32,306 nt of DNA from Nostoc sp. UCD121 (GTDB lineage: Bacteria; Cyanobacteriota; Cyanobacteriia; Cyanobacteriales; Nostocaceae). The translations under genes were made by a program, and so were the position numbers. The stretch lies in assembly GCF_014222285.1 (NCBI RefSeq), contig NZ_JACKZS010000081.1, forward strand, positions 1 to 32,306. The letters run 5' to 3'. This document shows, one piece after another, positions 1-7,336 of this stretch. The notes beneath the pieces are model-generated. The model made no database searches. It was not told the DNA's origin and worked only from the letters and a program-made list of their open reading frames with translations. The first letter of the stretch is position 1, and every line of letters begins with the position of its first letter.

Positions 1-10
1 GGGGAAAAAT

Positions 11-38
11 AACTCCAAACTCCAAACTCCAAACTCCT
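11..38. repeat. Heptanucleotide tandem repeat (AACTCCA x4)
   Basis: Four consecutive copies of the 7-bp unit AACTCCA (the last ends in T) lie just past the 3' end of sat. A related string (AACTCTGCACT) follows at about 52-62 and occurs again at about 15893-15903, just past the 3' end of pmbA. Short tandemly repeated heptamers are a known class of non-coding repeat in Nostocales. No function is inferred. Confidence 0.7.
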
Positions 39-78
39 AATTTTTAACTCTTAACTCTGCACTGTTTTGCCCAATTCC

Positions 79-1257
79 CTAAACAGGTACTTCTATTCGC
101 ATTGCCCGCGCTAACTCAGCTGCTACCTCTGGACGGGAAAACTCTGGTGGAGGTAACTCACCACGCCGCAGCATTTCTCGGACTTTTGTCCCTGATAGGT
201 GAATGCGTTCTTCTGGCTTGCTGGGACTGGTTTTAGATGTTGCCATCTGCTTAGTGCGCGTGCAGTAGAAAGCATGTTCAAATTTCATCGGCACAATGCC
301 CAATTCGCCTGGGGCAAATTCATCAAAGATATATTGTGCATCGTAAGTACCGTAATAGTCACCAACGCCAGCATGATCCCGTCCGACGATAAAGTGAGTA
401 CAGCCGTAGTTTTTGCGGACTAAAGCATGGAATATTGCCTCACGAGGCCCGGCATAGCGCATTGCGGCTGGATTAATTGCCAAAGTTACCCGGTCTAAGG
501 GGTAGTAATGTTCTAGCAAAATTTCATAGCAGCGCATCCGCACATCGGCGGCAATATCGTCTTCTTTTGTCGCCCCGACTAATGGGTGCAAAAATAGACC
601 ATCAACAATTTCTAAAGCGCACTTTTGAATATATTCGTGGGCGCGGTGGATAGGGTTGCGAGTTTGGAAACCAACGATTGTTTTCCAACCCTTATCTTTA
701 AATAGTTGCCGTGAGGCAGCTGGATCTATTTGGTAAGTGGGAAACTGGGGATGAGGTTCGCGCTGCAACAGCCAAATATCACCCGCCAGATGTATAGTAC
801 CTTGGTTATAGACTACCTGCACGCCTGGATGTTTGACATCATCAGTGCGGTAGACATTAATGGCTTCGTGGGTTTTGTCGTAGTTATATTTTTGCGTGAG
901 TTGCAAAACTGCAATAAATTCACCTCTGGAGTTATCCAGACGAATTAAGCCACCTTCTTGCAATGGGGAAGCTACTTCTTCGCTGACTGATAGTGTAATC
1001 GGGATTGACCATACAAGACCATTAGCTAGTCGCATTTCTGTAACAGTGCGATCGTAGTCTTCTTGGTTCATAAAACCCGTCAGTGGACTAAAAGCACCGA
1101 TCGCAATCATTTCTACATCCGAAACGGCGCGATCGTCAAGTTGCACTCGTGGTAAAAAGTCAGCTTTTGAAAGAAACTCTGCTCTTTGTTCTGGTGTAGC
1201 GATACGGTTAACCAACTGCCCACCGTGGGGAGCTATGGCATCTGGATTGTGACTCAA
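79..1257 (-). CDS. sat: Sulfate adenylyltransferase (ATP sulfurylase)
   Basis: Catalyses ATP + sulfate to APS + pyrophosphate, the first step of assimilatory sulfate reduction in the cytoplasm. The 392-residue length fits the single-domain bacterial/plant-type enzyme without a fused APS kinase. The nucleotide-binding motif QTRNPIHRAH is at residues 198-207 and GRDHAG at 292-297. The start is a TTG codon: the N-terminus (MSHNPDAIAPHGG) matches the form I recall for Nostoc Sat, no in-frame ATG lies just upstream, and a GAGGGG ribosome-binding site sits 6 nt before the TTG. The gene stands alone on the minus strand and no other sulfur-assimilation gene is in the window, so local context gives no operon information. 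Function call is very secure; the start is fairly secure. Confidence 0.95.
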   Translation of the reverse strand: MSHNPDAIAPHGGQLVNRIATPEQRAEFLSKADFLPRVQLDDRAVSDVEMIAIGAFSPLTGFMNQEDYDRTVTEMRLANGLVWSIPITLSVSEEVASPLQEGGLIRLDNSRGEFIAVLQLTQKYNYDKTHEAINVYRTDDVKHPGVQVVYNQGTIHLAGDIWLLQREPHPQFPTYQIDPAASRQLFKDKGWKTIVGFQTRNPIHRAHEYIQKCALEIVDGLFLHPLVGATKEDDIAADVRMRCYEILLEHYYPLDRVTLAINPAAMRYAGPREAIFHALVRKNYGCTHFIVGRDHAGVGDYYGTYDAQYIFDEFAPGELGIVPMKFEHAFYCTRTKQMATSKTSPSKPEERIHLSGTKVREMLRRGELPPPEFSRPEVAAELARAMRIEVPV

Positions 1258-1452
1258 CGTAATCCCCTCTTTGTATTAACTGTTATTGTTTCAGATTATG
1301 TACTAACTTATCAAAATGCTGGTACTGAGAAAAAAAGAGTTTAAAGAATGGAGGAAAATTGTTGTAACTAGCCTCTAAGCGATCTGATTAAGTTACGCTA
1401 AAGCTAGTCCAGCCTCAAGTTTCAGAATAGTTCCTTTATAAGGAAAATGCTT

Positions 1453-2059
1453 ATGACTGCTGTATCTCCCGTCGTTAAACCTGTTAGCCAAATGCGGCTA
1501 GCACCTGGTAGTACAGTGTCTATTCAAGATGTCAGATGGGAAGAATTTGGGTCTATCTTGTAAGAAATGGGGGAAAAGCGATCGCTACGAGTTGCTTACA
1601 GCAAGTCTACGTTAGAAATTATGGTTCCTCTACCCGAACACGAAAAATCAAAGGACTTAATTTCGCATATTGTCAAAATCTTGCTGAAGATCGTAGGGAA
1701 AAGTTATGAACCCTTTGGTTTAACCACCTTCAAGCGGGAAAATATAGCAGGGGTAGAACCAGATGCTTGCTTCTACATCCAAAAATTACCAAAGAATGAT
1801 TGGTCGTCGCAAGCTGGAACCAAATGATCCGCCTCCTGATTTGGCAATTGAAACAGATGTAACATCAAAAACAACTCTTGATGCATACGTTGCGATCGCA
1901 GTTCCAGAACTATGGATTTACGATGGTGAAAAGCTGAGGATTTATTTACTCAGGGATGGACATTACATCGAATCGGATAATAGTCCTAACTTTCCAAATA
2001 TCCCTCTCACTCAAATTATTGCCGCTACAGTTGAACTAGCTTGGCAAGCATCCCTCTAA
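1453..2059 (+). pseudogene. Broken Uma2-family (PD-(D/E)XK nuclease fold) gene
   Basis: The reading frame starts with ATG at 1453 (MTAVSPVVKPVSQMRLAPG). It hits an in-frame TAA at 1561-1563 after 36 codons and then continues in the same frame with Uma2-like sequence (SLRVAYSKSTLEIMVPLPEH). At the A5 run 1781-1785 the homology jumps one frame: removing one A joins EPDACFYIQ to NYQRMIGRRKLEPNDPPPDL. The downstream part holds the Uma2 core (PDLAIETDVTSKTTLDAY, then VPELWIYDG) and ends at the TAA at 2057-2059. So one nonsense codon plus one +1 frameshift disrupt a protein of about 200 residues. Uma2 proteins are abundant, mostly uncharacterised restriction-endonuclease-fold proteins in cyanobacteria. 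The intact copy at 10236-10778 is a different, diverged member. A sequencing error in the A5 run is possible but would not explain the TAA. Confidence 0.85.
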
Positions 2060-2282
2060 TGGAATTTTACTTCGGGTAGATATACACAGACTTTTTGAGA
2101 AATACTTACTATCTATTCATCCAAAAAACTATGAGGTAATAATTTCTCCTAGTTTATGCGGGACTGATTATGAAGGACTTGGCGGAAAAAAATTACTACT
2201 TCCTGATAAAGACAGATTTAAACCTAATCCAATTGCATTGGAACAGCATTATCAAACTTTTTTACAAAAATGTGATAAATAA
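2040..2282 (+). pseudogene. Orphan 3' gene fragment, no start codon
   Basis: An open frame of 80 codons runs from just after a TAG (2037-2039) to a TAA at 2280-2282. It contains no ATG and no plausible GTG start, overlaps the end of the broken Uma2 gene, and reads as protein-like sequence (for example VIISPSLCGTDYEGLGGKKL and FKPNPIALEQHYQTFLQ). I read it as the 3' remnant of a gene whose front end has been lost. I do not recognise the family. It sits directly beside another pseudogene, which suggests a small zone of gene decay. Confidence 0.4.
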
Positions 2283-2287
2283 AAATA

Positions 2288-2309
2288 CCCCTCCACAAGT
2301 GAGGAGGGG
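2288..2309 (-). terminator. Intrinsic terminator downstream of mnmA
   Basis: A 7-bp perfect GC-rich stem (CCCCTCC / GGAGGGG) encloses an 8-nt loop. On the minus strand the stem is followed by TATTTTTATTT. It starts 20 nt past the mnmA stop codon, so it fits a Rho-independent terminator for mnmA. Confidence 0.75.
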
Positions 2310-2328
2310 CGCAAAAGCGGGGTAAGAT

Positions 2329-3384
2329 TTAACTAAACTGTTCAATTATTCCGCCACCTAACACTTTCTCCCCGTCGTACCATACCGCCGCTTGTCCGGG
2401 GGTGATGCTGATTTGGGGTTCATCAAATACCAAACGTACACGGGAGTTTTCTAACGGAATCACCGTTACTGGTGTAGGGGTTGAACGATAGCGAATTTGC
2501 ACTTCGGCATGAATTGGGGTGGATGGTTCGGCAATGGAAACCCAATTTACCCGATTTACAGTGCATTCTGGTTGAGTTACCTTGGTGCGATCGCCAACTA
2601 CTACTTTATTATTTTCCGCATCTAATTCAATCACATAGAGAGGTTCAGCAGCAGCAATCCCCAAACCTTTGCGCTGGCCAATGGTGTAGTGATGGACACC
2701 ATCATGCTGCCCCAAAATTTTGCCTGTGGTATCGACAATATCGCCTGTTTTGGGAGCTAAATATTTATCTAAAAATGCGCGCATGGAACCATTACTTTCC
2801 ACTAAGCATAAGTCTTGACTTTCTGGCTTATCAGCAGTTTTCAGTCCGTATTCAGTTGCAATCCGGCGGGTGTCGGTTTTTTCTAGTTCGCCCAGAGGAA
2901 ATATAGTTGCTGCAAGTAAATCTTGAGACAAATCATAGAGAAAATATGACTGGTCTTTGTTGCGGTCAATAGCCCTTAATAATTGATAACGTCCAGTTGC
3001 TTCGTCATGGCTAATTCGAGCATAATGACCGGTGGCAATGCGATCGCAGCCCAATTCTTCACGAGCATACTGCACCATCGGCCCAAACTTCACCGTTTTA
3101 TTGCATTGTGAGCAAGGTAAAGGTGTAATCCCAGCACTGTAACCAGTCACTAGGTAATCGACAATATGCGTCTGAAAGAGATCCCGAATATCTACAATTT
3201 GATGGGGAACGCCCAGTTGTTCACAGAGATCAGCCGCGTCGATCATACCTTCAGAGCAACATTGACCTTTGCCTTTCATTAGCCAAAGAGTCAAACCAAT
3301 CACTTCATAGCCCTGATGGTGCAGGATAGCTGCGGCGGTGGAACTGTCAACGCCACCAGAAAGACCAACGACGACTTTTTTCAT
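2329..3384 (-). CDS. mnmA: tRNA-specific 2-thiouridylase MnmA
   Basis: Inserts sulfur at C2 of the wobble uridine (U34) of tRNA-Lys, -Glu and -Gln, using ATP and sulfur relayed from cysteine desulfurase. With the ATG at 3384 the protein has 351 residues, normal for MnmA. The PP-loop (ATP-pyrophosphatase) motif GLSGGVDSS is at residues 7-15. The two catalytic cysteines are in place: C94 in CSQCN and C193 in DLCLVESNG. The C-terminal barrel ends in GGGIIEQFS. The frame stays open 16 codons further upstream, but MKKVVVGLSGG is the usual N-terminus, so I chose 3384; no clear Shine-Dalgarno is seen. A monocistronic terminator follows. The call is secure. Confidence 0.95.
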   Translation of the reverse strand: MKKVVVGLSGGVDSSTAAAILHHQGYEVIGLTLWLMKGKGQCCSEGMIDAADLCEQLGVPHQIVDIRDLFQTHIVDYLVTGYSAGITPLPCSQCNKTVKFGPMVQYAREELGCDRIATGHYARISHDEATGRYQLLRAIDRNKDQSYFLYDLSQDLLAATIFPLGELEKTDTRRIATEYGLKTADKPESQDLCLVESNGSMRAFLDKYLAPKTGDIVDTTGKILGQHDGVHHYTIGQRKGLGIAAAEPLYVIELDAENNKVVVGDRTKVTQPECTVNRVNWVSIAEPSTPIHAEVQIRYRSTPTPVTVIPLENSRVRLVFDEPQISITPGQAAVWYDGEKVLGGGIIEQFS

Positions 3385-3968
3385 ACAAAGCACGACACGA
3401 TAGCTGCGTGGTTGTCCAATTGTAGCACACACTCTTCCAAAGCCTTGCTACCAAAGCACTTCGGTTTTAAAGGAAGCAAATAGAGGCGATCATAGTAAAA
3501 GTGAAATCAGTTTATGCACGTATTGGAAATAGTACCCCAGAGGGTACTATTAAGCATTCAGAAATACTTTTATATTCGGAATACAAACCCTGGTAGAGTC
3601 TAGTGCAAAAAGGCAAAAGGTGAGCTATTTGATTGGGTGGTGTTGGCGAATTATTGAGCATCACCCGGATGCCGACGGGGAAGCGTCAAGCTATGCAGAG
3701 TTTAGGGAAGATTAGAAGGTGAGAAAGCTTGTAAAGTAAACTTTTAAGATTTACTAAACTGGTTAGTTATTTCCGCTACCTGCCCTAGTAGAGGTTGGCG
3801 TAGATAAGCCACCCTTATCAAATATATAAAACCCCTACACAACAGTAATTACAAATTAAGAATTATGCGTTCGCGTAGCGTCTCTTAGAGAAGGGGTATT
3901 AGTTTACTTCTGTCTTGAAAATTAGATCCGCAACCAGGTTAAAGGCAAGATTAAGCAAAGGAATATTT
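3385..3968. other. Spacer with debris, small repeats and a mini-ORF
   Basis: No convincing gene. It contains a hairpin at 3531-3548 (7-bp stem AGTACCC/GGGTACT, 4-nt loop). A GTG-started 31-codon frame lies at 3620-3715 with AGG-rich sequence before it (MSYLIGWCWRIIEHHPDADG, then E-A-S-S). A stretch at about 3746-3787 resembles the last 42 bp of mnmA in the same orientation. A palindromic Nostoc-type repeat is at 3865-3893. The mixture looks like decayed sequence rather than a regulatory region. Confidence 0.5.
3865..3893. repeat. Small palindromic repeat (GCGTTCGCGTAGCG type)
   Basis: The stretch GCGTTCGCGTAGCGTCTC followed by TTAGAGAAGG has the nested-palindrome look (TCTC...GAGA, CGCGTAGCG) of a short interspersed element I know to be widespread in Nostoc spacers. 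The call rests on that resemblance; this window has no second close copy. Confidence 0.5.
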
Positions 3969-5267
3969 ATGACAGACCAAGTTATTAATTGGAACAATGT
4001 ATATTTACAAACAATTCGTCTGAACGGTGGCGCACCTGGGCCAATTTCCCGTACTGGTGCTATATTACATACTGCCATATACGATGCTGTCAATTCCATT
4101 GATCAAGACTACAAACCATATTTAGAAATTCTTCCGGTAAAATTAGGAGCTTCTAAAGAAGCAGCAGCAGTTTATGCTGCATTTACTGTATTGAGTAGCG
4201 ACACCGTTTATCCTAATGCCAATTTTCCCAAGTCCAAAAATAAAAACCAGAGCTTTTTTGACGCAGAACGAGAGAAAGCCATCCATGAAATAAAAAGTAG
4301 TGGTGTGTCGCAACAGAGCATTGATGATGGTAAAGAACTTGGAATCGCCGCAGCTAAAGCAATCCTCAAACATCGAGAAGGGGACGGTTTTGATGACAAG
4401 ACCGATTACAAATCAGGACATCAGCCTGGTGATTGGCGACCAACTGGTTCTGGCCCTGCAACTACCCCAAATTGGGGCAAAGTAAAACCTTTTTCGCCAA
4501 CCTTAATTAAGAAGTTTCGTCCGACTAAACCAGCAGGCTTCAGCAGTAAACAGGATCTACTGGCCAGTGTTGAATATGCTGCTCAAGTAAATGAAGTAAA
4601 ACGGCTTGGTGCTGCTAACTCTACTGAACGGACTCAAGAACAAACTGATATTGCTCTTTTCTGGGCAAATGATCTTGATGGAACATATAAGCCACCTGGA
4701 CAACTTTATACCATAACCCAGATTGTCTCTAAATTGAGATGTCTGAGCTTTTCCGAAAATGCACGGTTGTTTGCTTTGGTGGGTTTAGGTTTAGGCGATG
4801 CGGCAATCTTGGCATGGGATGCGAAGTACGACACCGATTTGGATTTGTGGAGACCAGAAACGGCAATTCAAAGAGCATTTGAAGACAACAACCCTGGAAC
4901 AACTGCTGATCCCACTTGGAAACCTCTATCACCCAATGCTGATGGCACCCGATTTTCTCCTTCATTTCCAGCCTATATCTCTGGTCATGCGACTTTCGGA
5001 GCAGTCCATGCCGGTATTTTGCGGAACTTCTTTGGCACGGATAATGTTACTTTTACGGCAACATCTGAAGATCCAAGTGCGAGGGGCAATAATGGCATTA
5101 GAATCACACGGACATTTAATAGTTTCTCTTCCGCAGCTTTAGAAAATGGGCGCAGTCGTGTTTATCTGGGTGTCCATTTTCAATGGGATGCAGACGCAGC
5201 TTATGTGTCTGGCACCAAATTGGCAGACTTTCTGTTTGAAAGCTTACTGACACAAAATTGTAGTTAA
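3969..5267 (+). CDS. Vanadium-dependent haloperoxidase / PAP2-type phosphatase
   Basis: Members bind vanadate and oxidise halides with H2O2, or use the same pocket as acid phosphatases. The protein has 432 residues from the ATG at 3969, which has AAAGGA 7 nt upstream; an in-frame extension to 3915 lacks such a site. The vanadate/phosphate-binding residues are present in order: K286 and R295 (KYDTDLDLWRPETAIQ), the S338-G339-H340 triad in PAYISGHATFG, and R397...H403 in SRVYLGVH. The first motif is K-x8-RP rather than the classical K-x6-RP. No signal peptide is visible, so it is probably cytoplasmic or exported by another route. The gene stands alone. Halide versus phosphate specificity cannot be decided from sequence. 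The family call is secure, the substrate is not. Confidence 0.88.
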   Translation: MTDQVINWNNVYLQTIRLNGGAPGPISRTGAILHTAIYDAVNSIDQDYKPYLEILPVKLGASKEAAAVYAAFTVLSSDTVYPNANFPKSKNKNQSFFDAEREKAIHEIKSSGVSQQSIDDGKELGIAAAKAILKHREGDGFDDKTDYKSGHQPGDWRPTGSGPATTPNWGKVKPFSPTLIKKFRPTKPAGFSSKQDLLASVEYAAQVNEVKRLGAANSTERTQEQTDIALFWANDLDGTYKPPGQLYTITQIVSKLRCLSFSENARLFALVGLGLGDAAILAWDAKYDTDLDLWRPETAIQRAFEDNNPGTTADPTWKPLSPNADGTRFSPSFPAYISGHATFGAVHAGILRNFFGTDNVTFTATSEDPSARGNNGIRITRTFNSFSSAALENGRSRVYLGVHFQWDADAAYVSGTKLADFLFESLLTQNCS

Positions 5268-5636
5268 GTAGGCACAGCGCTAATATTTTCCTCATTCCTC
5301 ATCGTATGGGAGTGTATTCATTTGGGCTGTTGACTTAATTTCTGATTGGATTAGGACTTACGCAAAACTACACATGGTAGGGGCAATTCATGAATTGCCC
5401 CTACCATGTGTATTTAAAGAGCCTTTAATTAGCCATTCATTAACAGAGCAGATGAACCAGTTTTGGGGCGGTCAAAAACGAATGCAGATGGCTATCTAAG
5501 AATGGTTATAGATGTATTTTTTGCCACGCAGATGAGCTAATTTTACGTTAACGCTATATAGTAGTTGCTACAACGGTGAACTAATTAGTTCCTCATGGAA
5601 ATTGCTTAAAAATACTTTGACTACTTTCTAAGTACT
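5268..5636. other. Intergenic region with palindrome
   Basis: 369 bp between two plus-strand genes. Apart from the 44-bp palindrome at 5369-5412, no reading frame of note and no recognised regulatory site was found. Confidence 0.5.
5369..5412. repeat. Perfect 44-bp palindrome
   Basis: Two 22-bp arms, 5369-5390 and 5391-5412, are exact reverse complements with no spacer (core GGGGCAATTCATGAATTGCCCC). It is preceded by TTAGGACTTACGCAAA, a string often found beside small repeats and IS ends in Nostocales. It lies about 100 bp after the haloperoxidase gene and could act as a transcription stop, but it lacks a clear T-tract. It is most likely a miniature mobile repeat. Confidence 0.85.
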
Positions 5637-6623
5637 ATGTCGAGAGGAATACCAAGTAAATTTACCCCATTTCAGATGCTGCGCCGAAGTTCTGAGGGTT
5701 GGAAGCCTACTATCCGATTTCTCCCCCTGTTAGTAGGAGGATGGTTAGTGCTGATTCCTGACTATGCCCCAGCACAAGCGCAAATCCACAACAGTATGCT
5801 ACTGGCTCAACAAGGAGGTGAAGCTTTACCACCACCGCCAATTCCCTTTGGTCAACAGCCATCACCGCAGTTACAACCAGCAGAACTAGTGGAGGATAAT
5901 CAATCTGATCTCAACTTTCAACCCCCGCAACCATTACAAAATAATCAATCTGATCTCAACTTTCAACCTCCGCAACCATTACAAAATAATCAATCCGGTC
6001 AGAATTTTCAGCCCTCGCAACCATTACAAAATAATCAATCCGGTCAGAATTTTCAGCCCCCCCAACCTACACAGTTTAGTCAATATAACCAGAACTTTGA
6101 GCGCTACTTAGTTTACGTAGATAGTAGTGATTTTCAGACGCTACAAGCAATCCGCCAGATTGAACCCAGTGCTTACATTCGTGAGTACCAAGGAAGGAAT
6201 GTTATTCAGTCAGGTGTTTTTAACAGAGTATCTAACGCCCAACAACGGGTGAATGAGTTACAGTCACGGGGAATATATAGCGCTCGGATTATCAGCTTTG
6301 GTAACGGACAGGAAATAGATGTAGGTAATAGAGGTTTTGTAGGGGAACGCAGCAATATAAATCCTCCCAAGCAAGCTTCTAGATATTATGTCGTTATTCC
6401 GACTACTCAAGAACAGTTATCTGCGACAGCAGAACAAATTAGGCAGAATCTAGCCCGATTTAGTCAAGATTTAGGACGATCTGGCGCAGTCCTCGAAAGG
6501 ACGCAACCACGAGGGCCACACGTAGCAGTAGGGCCTTTCGCCGATCGATTCCAAGCTGAGGAATGGAATAAGTATCTACGAAATATAGGATACCGAAATA
6601 CCAGGGTTTTCTACGGTAAATGA
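5637..6623 (+). CDS. Secreted SPOR-like repeat protein
   Basis: 328 residues. The N-terminus has a basic stretch and a hydrophobic core (about residues 27-41) ending in APAQA, a plausible signal peptidase site after residue 48, so export to the periplasm or outer surface is expected. Residues 87-146 are four copies of a 15-residue Q/N/P-rich repeat (NNQSDLNFQPPQPLQ type). Two related C-terminal halves follow: about 155-217 (YLVYVDSSDFQTLQAIRQIE...) and about 247-326 (YYVVIPTTQEQLSATAEQIR ... VAVGPFADRFQAEEW). Both have the shape of SPOR (peptidoglycan-binding) domains, and the second carries the typical VxVGPF-D-x4-A pattern. A role at the cell wall or septum is inferred from the fold only. 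ATG at 5637 has no strong ribosome-binding site; Met14 is an alternative start. Confidence 0.75.
   Translation: MSRGIPSKFTPFQMLRRSSEGWKPTIRFLPLLVGGWLVLIPDYAPAQAQIHNSMLLAQQGGEALPPPPIPFGQQPSPQLQPAELVEDNQSDLNFQPPQPLQNNQSDLNFQPPQPLQNNQSGQNFQPSQPLQNNQSGQNFQPPQPTQFSQYNQNFERYLVYVDSSDFQTLQAIRQIEPSAYIREYQGRNVIQSGVFNRVSNAQQRVNELQSRGIYSARIISFGNGQEIDVGNRGFVGERSNINPPKQASRYYVVIPTTQEQLSATAEQIRQNLARFSQDLGRSGAVLERTQPRGPHVAVGPFADRFQAEEWNKYLRNIGYRNTRVFYGK
5895..6074 (+). repeat. Coding tandem repeat, 4 x 45 bp
   Basis: Four adjacent 45-bp units (5895-5939, 5940-5984, 5985-6029, 6030-6074) encode a 15-residue unit. Units 1 and 2 share SDLNF, units 3 and 4 share SGQNF, so the array probably grew by pairwise duplication. 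A C7 run (6057-6063) sits in the last unit. Confidence 0.9.
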
Positions 6624-6630
6624 AGAAGTT

Positions 6631-6714
6631 AGGAGTCCATCGATTTTAGATTTTGAATTTTGAATTGAAGAACAAATCTAAAATTTAAAATCCAGAATTG
6701 ATAGACTCTCCACT
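6631..6714. terminator. Imperfect inverted repeat between convergent genes
   Basis: The segment starting GGAGTCCATCGATTTTAG and the segment ending TTGATAGACTCTCC are imperfect reverse complements. They include an exact 11-bp pair ATTTTAGATTT (6643-6653) / AAATCTAAAAT (6674-6684). It lies between the ends of the convergent genes 5637-6623 and 6725-6952, where it may stop transcription from both sides. It also resembles the ATTTTAGATTTTG repeats seen at about 17270-17470. Confidence 0.45.
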
Positions 6715-6724
6715 TCCAAGATTT

Positions 6725-6952
6725 TTAACGCAGGGATTCAATAATTACCGCTACTGTAATTAAACACAAGAGGATAATTCCCACAGGAAGCAAAAACTGT
6801 TGTAACAGGTACAGCAGTATAGGTATGATTTGTAAGATACCTAAACCAATGGATAGGACGTAAGCGATCGCAATTCCAAACAGCACTAACAAGAAATATT
6901 TCAAAGACTTAGAAACAAAGCGAAAGAGAAGTGTATCCTGGTTGGTGTCCAT
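6725..6952 (-). CDS. Small two-helix membrane protein, unknown
   Basis: 75 residues from the ATG at 6952 (MDTNQDTLLFRFVSK). An in-frame GTG at 6964 would add four residues; neither start has a clear ribosome-binding site. Two long hydrophobic stretches (about residues 18-44 and 49-71 of the protein) predict two membrane helices with little else, ending in IIESLR. No family recognised. It lies 111 nt downstream of the 7064-7333 gene on the same strand, with a 14-bp inverted repeat between them, so the two may be co-transcribed. Confidence 0.55.
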   Translation of the reverse strand: MDTNQDTLLFRFVSKSLKYFLLVLFGIAIAYVLSIGLGILQIIPILLYLLQQFLLPVGIILLCLITVAVIIESLR

Positions 6953-7000
6953 AATTTTACTCACGAAAGTAGCTGATTTTTAGCAGTGAATATTTTTTTT

Positions 7001-7041
7001 GATTTCCCATTTCTGATTTTGTAAATGAGAAATGGGAAATC
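7001..7041. repeat. Inverted repeat with 14-bp perfect arms
   Basis: GATTTCCCATTTCT (7001-7014) and AGAAATGGGAAATC (7028-7041) are exact reverse complements around a 13-nt loop. It lies between two minus-strand genes. On the minus strand the stem is followed by an A-run, not a T-run, so it is not a classical terminator for the upstream gene; it may be an mRNA-stabilising or intercistronic hairpin. Confidence 0.75.
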
Positions 7042-7063
7042 ATACTCAGCACGAAGATTAGTT

Positions 7064-7333
7064 TTACACGTGGATATTTCCCTGATTGGGTGAATTATTC
7101 AAAGACTGTTGTTGCCTTTGTGGATTCCTTGGCTTTTCGTAATTAACTAATAGTTGGAACGAAATAAACAAGCCCAACAACAGCAGCAAAAACGAGCCGA
7201 AACTAGAAGAATACTTATTTATTTCTCGCTCAACACCACATTTGAGGCAAACATATCTATTGGGATTACGTGTATCTTGGGCAAAAGGGCACTGATTCTG
7301 ATTGCAATCATGATGACAATCTCTGTCTAACAT
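7064..7333 (-). CDS. Small zinc-ribbon-like, single-pass membrane protein
   Basis: 89 residues from the second of two adjacent ATG codons (7336 and 7333). An AGGAGG site lies 4 nt from the first and 7 nt from the second, so 7333 is favoured. The N-terminal half has several Cys/His positions (DCHHDCNQNQCPF, then YVCLKCG), consistent with a small zinc-binding knuckle. One hydrophobic helix follows (FGSFLLLLLGLFISFQLLV) and then a polar Q/N-rich tail. No named family recognised. The strong ribosome-binding site and clean domain layout support a real gene; metal binding is inferred from the cysteine spacing. Confidence 0.65.
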   Translation of the reverse strand: MLDRDCHHDCNQNQCPFAQDTRNPNRYVCLKCGVEREINKYSSSFGSFLLLLLGLFISFQLLVNYEKPRNPQRQQQSLNNSPNQGNIHV

Positions 7334-7336
7334 CAT

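Noticed and set aside
4300..5142. Alternative frames of 60-114 codons inside the haloperoxidase gene
   Set aside because: Shadow frames of a gene with a complete active site; no independent signals.
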